64,000 nucleotides of DNA, from the NCBI GenBank assembly GCA_946800325.1, contig OX326958.1, forward strand, positions 29,800,914 to 29,864,913. Reading direction: 5' to 3'. The DNA is from Luzula sylvatica. Lineage: Eukaryota; Streptophyta; Magnoliopsida; Poales; Juncaceae. Each line of letters begins with the position of its first letter. The stretch's first letter is position 1. The notes beneath the pieces are model-generated. The model did not search any database. It was given only the letters and a program-made list of their open reading frames with translations, and was not told the DNA's origin. Made by a program: the position numbers and the translations under genes. Shown in pieces: positions 9,989-19,574 of this stretch.

Positions 9989-10358
9989 CCAACAGGGTAT
10001 ATAAAGGAGGTGTCAATAACTTCACCGACGGGCCGTGGGAGGGTGTTCAGCGACGGGTGGAGTTTTCGCGACGGGCCGTAGCAGGATTTCTGCGACGGTT
10101 GTGTGCTTTTGCGACGGGCCGACGCCAAAGTTCAAACAGCAGCTATGGGCCGTCGGTGAAGATACCGTCGGTAAAGGCCTATCTACGACGGGTTGGAGTA
10201 TCAGGGACGGGCCGTCGGGGACAGCGTCGGGCCGTCGGGGAAAATAACCGTCGCAAATAGCTTTTTGCGTTGGCCCGTCGCAGAAACTGCTTTTTGTTTG
10301 CGTCGGCCCGTCGCTGAAAAGAAAGCCCCGTCGCTGATACCTCAATATGTTGTAGTGC
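8665..10358 (+). mobile_element. Complete non-autonomous CACTA element
   Basis: It starts CACTACAACAGAACAG at 8665 and ends TGTTGTAGTG at 10358. The trinucleotide cta on both sides (8662-8664, 10359-10361) is the 3-bp target duplication typical of CACTA elements. Subterminal arrays of cgacgggccgtcgg-type repeats occupy about 8690-8945 and 10022-10335; in En/Spm such repeats bind the transposase. The 1.1-kb middle is AT-rich with aacaaacaaac repeats, then a GA microsatellite. No transposase is encoded, so mobility would need an autonomous partner. Confidence 0.92.
9902..9986 (+). repeat. Telomere-like box and (GA)n tract inside CACTA
   Basis: Two tandem ccctaaa units at about 9904-9918 are followed within ten bases by roughly 30 GA dinucleotides. 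Telo-box and GAGA-type motifs occur in plant promoters, so a promoter role is possible but not shown. The ORFs of Arg-Glu or Leu-Ser repeats over this region are artefacts. Confidence 0.7.
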
Positions 10359-11218
10359 TATTACTTCCTTAACCAATTTCCAATGCTCGGGTTGTAGCTC
10401 CCCCGAATCTCAACTATCATATCACCCTCTCGATTGCAACTGCAACTATCATATACTCGACAATTTGAAATTTATATACCAATTTAAGGTTCATCAGTAA
10501 AAACAATAATATTATCCCCCTTTCGATTGCATATTGGTGTAGAAAACAAAAAACAAAAAATACCATCCTTTAGAATCAGGTGTGTGCCCACTCAGCCCCC
10601 AATTCGAATTAGGTCCAAAAAGAGCTCAAAAACGAACTCGAATTAGCCCCGTTTAAGCTCCCAATTCGCCAAAACTAGTCCCAATACATAAAAAATAGCT
10701 CGATTCAGCACATATTAAAGTTAGCACGATTCAGCAAACATCAAAACTAGACCCAATTCATCCAAAATTAGTTCATTTTGACAAAAACTAATCGAAAATC
10801 AACAAAATCAACACGAAATTTAATTGAAACTGAACAATTACTACAAAAGCTGAAAACTGGATACCATCATAGAAATGATGTTGATTTCTTTCACCACACC
10901 CTCTCCACACCCTCAAGACAACTGAAAGGATGGAATGTTCCTTGGATATGGTTTTCGTCGGAGAGAGAGAATGATTCGTCGTCTCCTCTGAGAGAGTTGT
11001 CCGGAGAGCGGCAGAGCTTCCGAAGTTGGGGGAGGTCACTTGAGAAAGGAGTCGTGAGAGGAAGGTATACGACGAATGAAATGTTTGACGGACCTTTCTT
11101 AACTTAGTTAACGGAGCGCGATGTTGAAAACTTTGCACACATCTTGAAGATGATCCGACGGTTTGAAACTTACAAGCAAAATAAAAGGATAACTTGTACA
11201 AGCTATTTAGTTAACCTC

Positions 11219-11245
11219 TATATATATATATATATATATATATAA
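11219..11245 (+). repeat. (TA)n microsatellite
   Basis: An alternating TA run; its mirror at about 16530-16559 is 4 bp longer, the one clear arm difference. Confidence 0.9.
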
Positions 11246-11250
11246 GTAAG

Positions 11251-11422
11251 GGTGTTTGGTACTTAATATTTTTTCACAATTATATTTACATTGAGATTTA
11301 TGTTTCTCCATGACGATCATGAAAGTTTGTGCACATCATTAAATACACAAATCTCAATGCAAATCCAATGGTGAAAAAACATTAAGTACCAAAATATTGA
11401 TACTTAATTAAGTAGGTTAGTC
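11251..11422. mobile_element. MITE copy 2
   Basis: Same family as 7947-8132: the interior gatcatgaaagtttgtgcac and the end cttaattaagtaggttag are shared. The left terminal repeat is eroded (ggtgtttggtacttaat). Confidence 0.7.
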
Positions 11423-11962
11423 TCCCTCATATATATATCATGGAATAAAGATTTGTGATTAATACAATTTCACTATACCTTTTTTTTCTATACTACAAAT
11501 AAAATATATTGTTGTAGATAATTTTTCTATATTTTGAATAAAAAATATGTAAATAATTATTATTTAAATATTTTTTATTATACTATCAATATAAGATTTG
11601 TTTTTATTTATACCATTTTATTGTGATAAAGATTTGTTGATATTTATACATTTTAATTATTATTTATAAAAAAATATATACTACGAATATAGTAAAAATG
11701 TATAAATACTAGTGTTTTTAATTATGAGTCGTTGTAAAAAAGATATAAATCTAAAGGTGAAATGTACAGCGCAAAAATACCTATCTTAAAACGTTGGAGG
11801 TTGTCCGCATTTTAATCGCTGCCCATTAAATACGGGCGCTCTTCTAATTTTCTGACCGCGTCTTTTTTTTAACGCAAATTTTAGTCACCTGGCAGGTTGT
11901 GGTTTATTTGACCGGTCGGGAGTGCGTTAGTATTGGAGTGCGTTAGCAGCTCCCATTAACAA

Positions 11963-12330
11963 AAGTACACCCGATTAACATTTAATTAATTTTAATTAAG
12001 AATTCTTAATGTATATTATTTTAATTATATATTAATTAACTGTTAATCGAATGTACTTTTGTTAATGACTTTGTTAATTAATCATCAATTATGGATATAG
12101 AGAGTGTTGTGGAAAAATATATGAATACAGTATATGCCTCATAAAGGATAATTATATCGTACCCCCTCATTTTCCCACCACATTATTTATATCACCAATT
12201 AAAATATTAATTGATGATTAATTAGCATGATCATGAACAAAAGTACATTCGGTTAACAGATAAGTGATATTAATTAAGAATTCTTAATGTATATGCATTT
12301 TAATTATATATTAATTAAATGTTAATAGCA
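11963..12330. repeat. Repeat-rich upstream DNA of NCS1, left copy
   Basis: A direct repeat of about 75 bp (11971-12050 and 12252-12330, both containing attaagaattcttaatgtat) surrounds a segment with inverted ends attaatcatcaatta / taattgatgattaat. It looks like a small inserted TIR element or nested MITE just before the start codon. The mirror is at 15444-15811. Confidence 0.55.
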
Positions 12331-12415
12331 ATCCATTTTTCTAGTTTAATTGAGAGTTTCTGCAACCTCTCTCCTCTGAGTCCTCTCTCAGATCTCACTT
12401 TTGGCTTTTCTCGCC

Positions 12416-14281
12416 ATGGCGGGGGACGACCAAGAACAGTTAGAAACACGCCCAATACCTCGATCACTCCAGTCCTACACATGGCTGGACATGTCCACTC
12501 TCTGGTTCTCGATGATCGTCAACGTTCCTTCCTACTACACTGCTGCCAGTTTCGTCGCTCTCGGCATGTCATGGTACCAAGCTCTTCTTACCATTATTAC
12601 AGGCAATACAATTCTTCTATTCCCTCTCCTTCTCTCTTCTCACCCCGGTCCTCTTTACGGCATCTCTTTTCCCATTCTTTTGCGTTCTTCTTTTGGAATT
12701 TACGGTGCTTTCTTGCCGGCATTCCTACGGGCACTCGTAGCGTGTGGTTGGTCGGCCGTTGAATCTTGGATCGGTTCCCAAGCTCTCCTTTTACTTTTAC
12801 CATCTTCGTTCAGATCTTCATCTTCTTGGGTCCTCGATTCAATTCCTTATTTGGGTACTTCCTTGCTTGAATTTACAGCATTTCTTTTATTTCTTATTGC
12901 CCAATTGGCAATTCTCTTCAAAGGGATGAATGCAATTAGATATCTAGGGAAATTTTCTTCACCATTATTACTCATATTAACCGGATGGTTATTTATTTGG
13001 GCATATGTAAAAGCTGGCGGGTTCGGATCCATGCTATCGGGTCAGAGCCGTCTAAACCAAACCCAATTTTGGGCTATCTTTTTTCCTTCACTTACTGCAA
13101 GTATATCGAGTTGGTCAACAGTTGCATTGAACATTACCGATTTCACCCGATTCGTTAAGACTCAAAAAGATCAAATTTTTGGCCAATTAGGGCTACCAAT
13201 TTTCGTGGGACTTTATTCCTTCGCTGGTCTCGCCATTACTTCAAGCACTGAAACCATCTTCGGTAAAATAATTTCGAATTCAATCGAACTCTTGTCAGAA
13301 ATAAACGGGTCCATATTCGTAACTCTAATTGCCGTTTTTGGAATTACTCTCGCAACAATTACTACAAATATTCCAGCTAATTTTGTTGCCCCAGCAAATA
13401 CTTTGGTTACTCTTTATCCATCTAAGTTTAATTTTGCTAAAGGCGCATTATTAACGGCTCTTATCAGTATATTTTTCCAACCATGGAGAATATTAGGCTC
13501 GAGTCAGAGTTTTTTGTACACGTGGCTTGTTGGTTATTCGACAATTGTGGGCCCCATTGCGGGCATACTTCTCGTGGATTATTATATTATACAACGTACC
13601 GTTTTGGATATAAATGGGCTTTATGATACAAGCCCAACGGGGCCGTATTATTATGTGAGAGGGTTTAATATACGAGCAATTATTGCTTTGGGTTTGAGTA
13701 TTGTACCGATGGTACCAGGTTTTCTTAAAGAGCTTGGAGCGGTACGAGAAGTTGGTACTGTTTTTGTCGTGATTTATGATAATGCCTGGTTTTTTGGGTT
13801 TTTTTCGGCTTCGATTATTTATTTGATTCTTTCTTGTTGGAGAAGGAGAGGCGGTACTGAAACGTTGGATAACGGGTTATTGGATCCTCTAAGAGGAAAA
13901 CCAGAAATGGGGCCCACAATTGCCTCTCCTTCTCCAACAAGAAAGAATCAAATAAATAATCGAAGCCGAAAAAAACCCAAAAAACCAGGCATTATCATAA
14001 ATCACGACAAAAACAGTACCAACTTCTCGTACCGCTCCAAGCTCTTTAAGAAAACCTGGTACCATCGGTACAATACTCAAACCCAAAGCAATAATTGCTC
14101 GTATATTAAACCCTCTCACATAATAATACGGCCCCGTTGGGCTTGTATCATAAAGCCCATTTATATCCAAAACGGTACGTTGTATAATATAATAATCCAC
14201 GAGAAGTATGCCCGCAATGGGGCCCACAATTGTCGAATAACCAACAAGCCACGTGTACAAAAAACTCTGACTCGAGCCTAA
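12416..14281 (+). CDS. NCS1: NCS1 nucleobase transporter, left copy with read-through tail
   Basis: A 621-codon frame from ATG 12416 (gccATGGcg); residues 1-479 lie in the palindrome arm. They are a hydrophobic multi-span protein closely related to plant NCS1 permeases such as the plastid purine/uracil carrier PLUTO, with LYGISFP, LLRSSFGIYGAF, FFPSLTASISSW, NITDFTRF and YDNAWFFGF blocks in family order. The family moves uracil and purines with H+ or Na+. There are no introns. The N-terminus begins only about 20 residues before the first core block, so no plastid transit peptide is evident. From residue 480 the frame leaves the arm, crosses the spacer and runs 120 codons into the antisense of the other copy. 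The last 142 residues are therefore almost surely not native. Confidence 0.85.
   Translation: MAGDDQEQLETRPIPRSLQSYTWLDMSTLWFSMIVNVPSYYTAASFVALGMSWYQALLTIITGNTILLFPLLLSSHPGPLYGISFPILLRSSFGIYGAFLPAFLRALVACGWSAVESWIGSQALLLLLPSSFRSSSSWVLDSIPYLGTSLLEFTAFLLFLIAQLAILFKGMNAIRYLGKFSSPLLLILTGWLFIWAYVKAGGFGSMLSGQSRLNQTQFWAIFFPSLTASISSWSTVALNITDFTRFVKTQKDQIFGQLGLPIFVGLYSFAGLAITSSTETIFGKIISNSIELLSEINGSIFVTLIAVFGITLATITTNIPANFVAPANTLVTLYPSKFNFAKGALLTALISIFFQPWRILGSSQSFLYTWLVGYSTIVGPIAGILLVDYYIIQRTVLDINGLYDTSPTGPYYYVRGFNIRAIIALGLSIVPMVPGFLKELGAVREVGTVFVVIYDNAWFFGFFSASIIYLILSCWRRRGGTETLDNGLLDPLRGKPEMGPTIASPSPTRKNQINNRSRKKPKKPGIIINHDKNSTNFSYRSKLFKKTWYHRYNTQTQSNNCSYIKPSHIIIRPRWACIIKPIYIQNGTLYNIIIHEKYARNGAHNCRITNKPRVQKTLTRA
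13853..13921. other. Palindrome 2 spacer
   Basis: Sixty-nine bases at the symmetry centre that are not inverted copies of each other. They include a short hairpin, ggatcctctaagaggaaaacc. Read from the left copy they extend the transporter frame with GTETLDNGLLDPLRG and so on; read from the right they give NCGPHFWFSS and a stop. Confidence 0.8.
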
Positions 14282-15358
14282 TATTCTCCATGGTTGGAAA
14301 AATATACTGATAAGAGCCGTTAATAATGCGCCTTTAGCAAAATTAAACTTAGATGGATAAAGAGTAACCAAAGTATTTGCTGGGGCAACAAAATTAGCTG
14401 GAATATTTGTAGTAATTGTTGCGAGAGTAATTCCAAAAACGGCAATTAGAGTTACGAATATGGACCCGTTTATTTCTGACAAGAGTTCGATTGAATTCGA
14501 AATTATTTTACCGAAGATGGTTTCAGTGCTTGAAGTAATGGCGAGACCAGCGAAGGAATAAAGTCCCACGAAAATTGGTAGCCCTAATTGGCCAAAAATT
14601 TGATCTTTTTGAGTCTTAACGAATCGGGTGAAATCGGTAATGTTCAATGCAACTGTTGACCAACTCGATATACTTGCAGTAAGTGAAGGAAAAAAGATAG
14701 CCCAAAATTGGGTTTGGTTTAGACGGCTCTGACCCGATAGCATGGATCCGAACCCGCCAGCTTTTACATATGCCCAAATAAATAACCATCCGGTTAATAT
14801 GAGTAATAATGGTGAAGAAAATTTCCCTAGATATCTAATTGCATTCATCCCTTTGAAGAGAATTGCCAATTGGGCAATAAGAAATAAAAGAAATGCTGTA
14901 AATTCAAGCAAGGAAGTACCCAAATAAGGAATTGAATCGAGGACCCAAGAAGATGAAGATCTGAACGAAGATGGTAAAAGTAAAAGGAGAGCTTGGGAAC
15001 CGATCCAAGATTCAACGGCCGACCAACCACACGCTACGAGTGCCCGTAGGAATGCCGGCAAGAAAGCACCGTAAATTCCAAAAGAAGAACGCAAAAGAAT
15101 GGGAAAAGAGATGCCGTAAAGAGGACCGGGGTGAGAAGAGAGAAGGAGAGGGAATAGAAGAATTGTATTGCCTGTAATAATGGTAAGAAGAGCTTGGTAC
15201 CATGACATGCCGAGAGCGACGAAACTGGCAGCAGTGTAGTAGGAAGGAACGTTGACGATCATCGAGAACCAGAGAGTGGACATGTCCAGCCATGTGTAGG
15301 ACTGGAGTGATCGAGGTATTGGGCGTGTTTCTAACTGTTCTTGGTCGTCCCCCGCCAT
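13889..15358 (-). CDS. NCS1: NCS1 nucleobase transporter, right copy
   Basis: A 489-residue inverted duplicate, ATG at 15358, identical to the left copy through residue 479. It then ends NCGPHFWFSS and a stop inside the spacer, shorter than usual for this family by a few tens of residues plus the transit peptide. Expected: about 12 membrane spans. Some positions differ from the plant consensus I know: WIGSQA where orthologues have WIGGEA, and NITDFTRF where they have NIPDFSRF. This is thus a diverged paralogue whose substrate may differ. By arm context this copy, with its upstream DNA to 17.5 kb, is the ancestral one. The true C-terminus may have been lost at the inversion breakpoint. Confidence 0.85.
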   Translation of the reverse strand: MAGDDQEQLETRPIPRSLQSYTWLDMSTLWFSMIVNVPSYYTAASFVALGMSWYQALLTIITGNTILLFPLLLSSHPGPLYGISFPILLRSSFGIYGAFLPAFLRALVACGWSAVESWIGSQALLLLLPSSFRSSSSWVLDSIPYLGTSLLEFTAFLLFLIAQLAILFKGMNAIRYLGKFSSPLLLILTGWLFIWAYVKAGGFGSMLSGQSRLNQTQFWAIFFPSLTASISSWSTVALNITDFTRFVKTQKDQIFGQLGLPIFVGLYSFAGLAITSSTETIFGKIISNSIELLSEINGSIFVTLIAVFGITLATITTNIPANFVAPANTLVTLYPSKFNFAKGALLTALISIFFQPWRILGSSQSFLYTWLVGYSTIVGPIAGILLVDYYIIQRTVLDINGLYDTSPTGPYYYVRGFNIRAIIALGLSIVPMVPGFLKELGAVREVGTVFVVIYDNAWFFGFFSASIIYLILSCWRRRGNCGPHFWFSS

Positions 15359-15443
15359 GGCGAGAAAAGCCAAAAGTGAGATCTGAGAGAGGACTCAGAG
15401 GAGAGAGGTTGCAGAAACTCTCAATTAAACTAGAAAAATGGAT

Positions 15444-15811
15444 TGCTATTAACATTTAATTAATATATAATTAAAATGCATATACATTAAGAATTCTTAA
15501 TTAATATCACTTATCTGTTAACCGAATGTACTTTTGTTCATGATCATGCTAATTAATCATCAATTAATATTTTAATTGGTGATATAAATAATGTGGTGGG
15601 AAAATGAGGGGGTACGATATAATTATCCTTTATGAGGCATATACTGTATTCATATATTTTTCCACAACACTCTCTATATCCATAATTGATGATTAATTAA
15701 CAAAGTCATTAACAAAAGTACATTCGATTAACAGTTAATTAATATATAATTAAAATAATATACATTAAGAATTCTTAATTAAAATTAATTAAATGTTAAT
15801 CGGGTGTACTT
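15444..15811. repeat. Repeat-rich upstream DNA of NCS1, right copy
   Basis: The inverted duplicate of 11963-12330, lying upstream of the minus-strand transporter copy. Confidence 0.55.
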
Positions 15812-16351
15812 TTGTTAATGGGAGCTGCTAACGCACTCCAATACTAACGCACTCCCGACCGGTCAAATAAACCACAACCTGCCAGGTGACTAAAATTTGC
15901 GTTAAAAAAAAGACGCGGTCAGAAAATTAGAAGAGCGCCCGTATTTAATGGGCAGCGATTAAAATGCGGACAACCTCCAACGTTTTAAGATAGGTATTTT
16001 TGCGCTGTACATTTCACCTTTAGATTTATATCTTTTTTACAACGACTCATAATTAAAAACACTAGTATTTATACATTTTTACTATATTCGTAGTATATAT
16101 TTTTTTATAAATAATAATTAAAATGTATAAATATCAACAAATCTTTATCACAATAAAATGGTATAAATAAAAACAAATCTTATATTGATAGTATAATAAA
16201 AAATATTTAAATAATAATTATTTACATATTTTTTATTCAAAATATAGAAAAATTATCTACAACAATATATTTTATTTGTAGTATAGAAAAAAAAGGTATA
16301 GTGAAATTGTATTAATCACAAATCTTTATTCCATGATATATATATGAGGGA

Positions 16352-16523
16352 GACTAACCTACTTAATTAAGTATCAATATTTTGGTACTTAATGTTTTTT
16401 CACCATTGGATTTGCATTGAGATTTGTGTATTTAATGATGTGCACAAACTTTCATGATCGTCATGGAGAAACATAAATCTCAATGTAAATATAATTGTGA
16501 AAAAATATTAAGTACCAAACACC
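16352..16523. mobile_element. MITE copy 3 (mirror of copy 2)
   Basis: The inverted duplicate of 11251-11422, created with the palindrome and not by a separate insertion. Confidence 0.7.
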
Positions 16524-16527
16524 CTTA

Positions 16528-16562
<35 letters not shown>

Positions 16563-17374
16563 GTTAACTAAATAGCTTGTACAAGTTATCCTTTTATTTT
16601 GCTTGTAAGTTTCAAACCGTCGGATCATCTTCAAGATGTGTGCAAAGTTTTCAACATCGCGCTCCGTTAACTAAGTTAAGAAAGGTCCGTCAAACATTTC
16701 ATTCGTCGTATACCTTCCTCTCACGACTCCTTTCTCAAGTGACCTCCCCCAACTTCGGAAGCTCTGCCGCTCTCCGGACAACTCTCTCAGAGGAGACGAC
16801 GAATCATTCTCTCTCTCCGACGAAAACCATATCCAAGGAACATTCCATCCTTTCAGTTGTCTTGAGGGTGTGGAGAGGGTGTGGTGAAAGAAATCAACAT
16901 CATTTCTATGATGGTATCCAGTTTTCAGCTTTTGTAGTAATTGTTCAGTTTCAATTAAATTTCGTGTTGATTTTGTTGATTTTCGATTAGTTTTTGTCAA
17001 AATGAACTAATTTTGGATGAATTGGGTCTAGTTTTGATGTTTGCTGAATCGTGCTAACTTTAATATGTGCTGAATCGAGCTATTTTTTATGTATTGGGAC
17101 TAGTTTTGGCGAATTGGGAGCTTAAACGGGGCTAATTCGAGTTCGTTTTTGAGCTCTTTTTGGACCTAATTCGAATTGGGGGCTGAGTGGGCACACACCT
17201 GATTCTAAAGGATGGTATTTTTTGTTTTTTGTTTTCTACACCAATATGCAATCGAAAGGGGGATAATATTATTGTTTTTACTGATGAACCTTAAATTGGT
17301 ATATAAATTTCAAATTGTCGAGTATATGATAGTTGCAGTTGCAATCGAGAGGGTGATATGATAGTTGAGATTCG

Positions 17375-17514
17375 TAGGGCCGAATTTGGATGGGTGGTTA
17401 GTGGCGAAGAGATGCATCGAGCTTCAACTACTCGATGAAATTCCCTAGAAGGCAAGAAGGATATGGTTGTATGTTGAACTAACATAAATTACAAGAATGT
17501 TAGAAGTGCGTATC
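17375..17514. other. Ancestral flank of palindrome right arm
   Basis: This non-palindromic DNA is also found, in inverse orientation and diverged, at about 19575-19670 (shared ctcgatgcatctcttcgcca). No gene is recognised. Confidence 0.6.
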
Positions 17515-18594
17515 CAGGGCCGGTCCCGTATTTTTGGTTGCCCTAGACCAATATATTAGTGCCACGAGATATTATAATTAGATGTTGCCCTTACGTAATA
17601 ATAAAAATGTCTGAATTTAAAATATCATCAAAATATCGGCATCCTTAACTTAAAAAAATGTTTAATTTTTTTTTTAATTCTTTCAATACGTGCAAAAATA
17701 TAAGATGGAATTAAGAATAATTTTGAAATCAAAAGAAAATTATTGTAGTCCAAATCTAAGACATTGATATTGTCCTTCTTATTCTTACGTAACAAAAGAT
17801 ACGACATCCTAAATCAAACAAATGAAATTTAAATTATATTATATTTTAATATTTTATTACATAATTTTTTTTATCATCGCAACTTATTTATAACACAACA
17901 TAAAATAAATTATTTCGACATTTTACACATATTATTATTTTTTATTTTTATTTTTATTTTGAAACTTTGTCATTTTAAACATCATTATTGTTCAGGATTT
18001 AGGATAACAAAATATTATTATTTTTTTATTATTTTGGAAGAAAAGAAAGTATCAGTTTTGAATTGTGATGATTTAGCATTTTTGTGGGTGATGAGAATCA
18101 TTTATCATTATATTTATAAAATGGGAAACCGTGAGATCATGATATTTATTTAATCAAAGCTCTAACTCATATTTCTACAACTATTTACAAATTGATGTGT
18201 ATTGCATTGGAGTCAAACCCCACATATATCGGTATAAAAGTGTATAAAATAATTGTAACAAAAACAAATATTCTTTATCCCGTGTTTGGATCTGATGTGT
18301 CCTATTTGTAGTATAGAATAAGTGGCTCAATTATGTATACAAGAAAGATTGTAGTAATATTATGTACGTATTGTCAAACCACAAATATATAAATTTGATA
18401 ACCACAAAAGATCCAAAGTAATGTTCTTATTTTTTTCACGCTCAAGAGCTCATCTAACAATGGCTATCTTCACCTCTGTTGAGATTTTTTTGATTTTTCT
18501 TTTAACTTGCGAAGTTTCAATATCATTGGTTGCCCTCTCTTAACTTGTTGCCCTAGTCCGGGGGCTTGCTGGGCTTACCCCGGGGCCGGCCCTG
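17515..18594. mobile_element. Non-autonomous hAT element
   Basis: It begins CAGGGCCGGTCCCG at 17515 and ends with the inverse of CAGGGCCGGCCCCG at 18594. It is flanked by a perfect 8-bp duplication, tgcgtatc (17507-17514 and 18595-18602), as expected for hAT. The 1.08-kb interior is AT-rich with no transposase. The phrase gttgccctag recurs near both ends in the same orientation. Confidence 0.92.
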
Positions 18595-18603
18595 TGCGTA
18601 TCA

Positions 18604-18949
18604 TATGAGTTGGTGGTTCATGACCACATTGCGACAGCGAACCCAAGGGCCCCGACCCCAACCCCAACTGAAGCCCCCTCTACTGAGGTACATTGGTGTT
18701 ATATTATATCTTCTTTGTCATGATTAATTAAGTTACAAGACTTAAACATGTAATGTTAAGACACAGGAGACAGTTGAGGCTCCATTGGTGGACATCTCAG
18801 AGATAAAACCTGAAGAAACCAAACCCAAGTCCGGGGAACCACCTACTCCGAGTGTGGTTGAGGAATTAGCCACAAGTCTCAAGGAGCTAATTGGGGTCAG
18901 GACTAGAGTTCAATATGAATTTGTTTTGGTTGCGATAAGTAAGCATTGA
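18604..18949 (+). pseudogene. Orphan 3' exon pair of an unknown gene
   Basis: Two coding-like stretches fit one spliced frame. The first (18604-18687) reads YELVVHDHIATANPRAPTPT and ends at a GT donor. A plausible acceptor (acacag, ending 18766) then opens 18767-18949, which reads ETVEAPLVDISEIKPEETK, a proline-rich piece and SLKELIGVRTRV before a stop. The upstream part appears to have been cut off by the hAT insertion at 18594 or lost earlier. No family is recognised. It may be the C-terminus of a transposon-borne gene. Confidence 0.3.
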
Positions 18950-19574
18950 TTGTGATTGTATTGGTATTGTAGATGTATTATTGATAGCATAGGTTTATTT
19001 GAAACTTGTACTTACAATTGAAATGGGAATGAATGAATGTAATGGGTGAATGAATGTTGAAACTGATATAACATGTTCATTCAATTTCCGCGATAATATT
19101 TTAAATCCATGTTGAATTGCACATAGTTGAAATTATAAAAATTGATATTGATGTGTTTTTTTGAAATTGCATTATTACTAATTTATAATTTTATCAAACT
19201 TCAATACAAACTCACATATTCAATTCAAATTTAATATTAATTAATTCATTCAATACAAGTTCATTTCAATTTCAAATAAGCATTCAACCAATTCATATTC
19301 ATATTTAACCTTAATCCTAAACAAAATTGCATTCAAACTTAACACTAAATCCTAATTTTAGTCGCACACTTAATCTTGAATGAACCTTTGATTAACTCTA
19401 AACTATAAAAGAGCATGCTTAATATCATCTCATCATTTCTTCAATTAATCTTAATGAACTTTCTCTGATATATAGTTCACAAAGCCCCTACAAAAAAACA
19501 TACATAAAAAATATTTACATAGTTTGTTGAGTGGTTGATGCAAACATAAAAACTCAATTGCAAATTTGTGTGTA
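18950..19574. other. AT-rich intergenic DNA
   Basis: Low-complexity sequence with repeated attcaattcaaattt-like words (about 19190-19330). No gene or transposon end is supported. Confidence 0.5.

Larger units (their letters stand above)
10404..13852 (+). repeat. Palindrome 2, left arm (3.45 kb)
   Basis: It pairs with 13922-17374; i plus j equals 27774 inside the arms and 27778 beyond a TA microsatellite that is 4 bp longer in the right arm. I found no other difference in the stretches I compared. It contains an NCS1 transporter gene and its upstream region. The outer boundary lies 46 bp after the CACTA element. Confidence 0.93.
13922..17374 (-). repeat. Palindrome 2, right arm
   Basis: The inverted partner of 10404-13852. 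Homology with the older copy at about 19575-20403 continues past 17374 into single-copy flank but stops at 10404 on the left. The right arm is therefore in its original context and the left arm is the added copy. Confidence 0.93.

Noticed and set aside
9847..10260. Long ORFs over the GA tract and subterminal repeats of the CACTA element
   Set aside because: They are translations of a GA microsatellite and of GC-rich palindromic repeats, open on both strands, with no domain.
12401..12415. Upstream TTG start for the NCS1 frame
   Set aside because: The ATG at 12416 has a good context and gives the family-like N-terminus.
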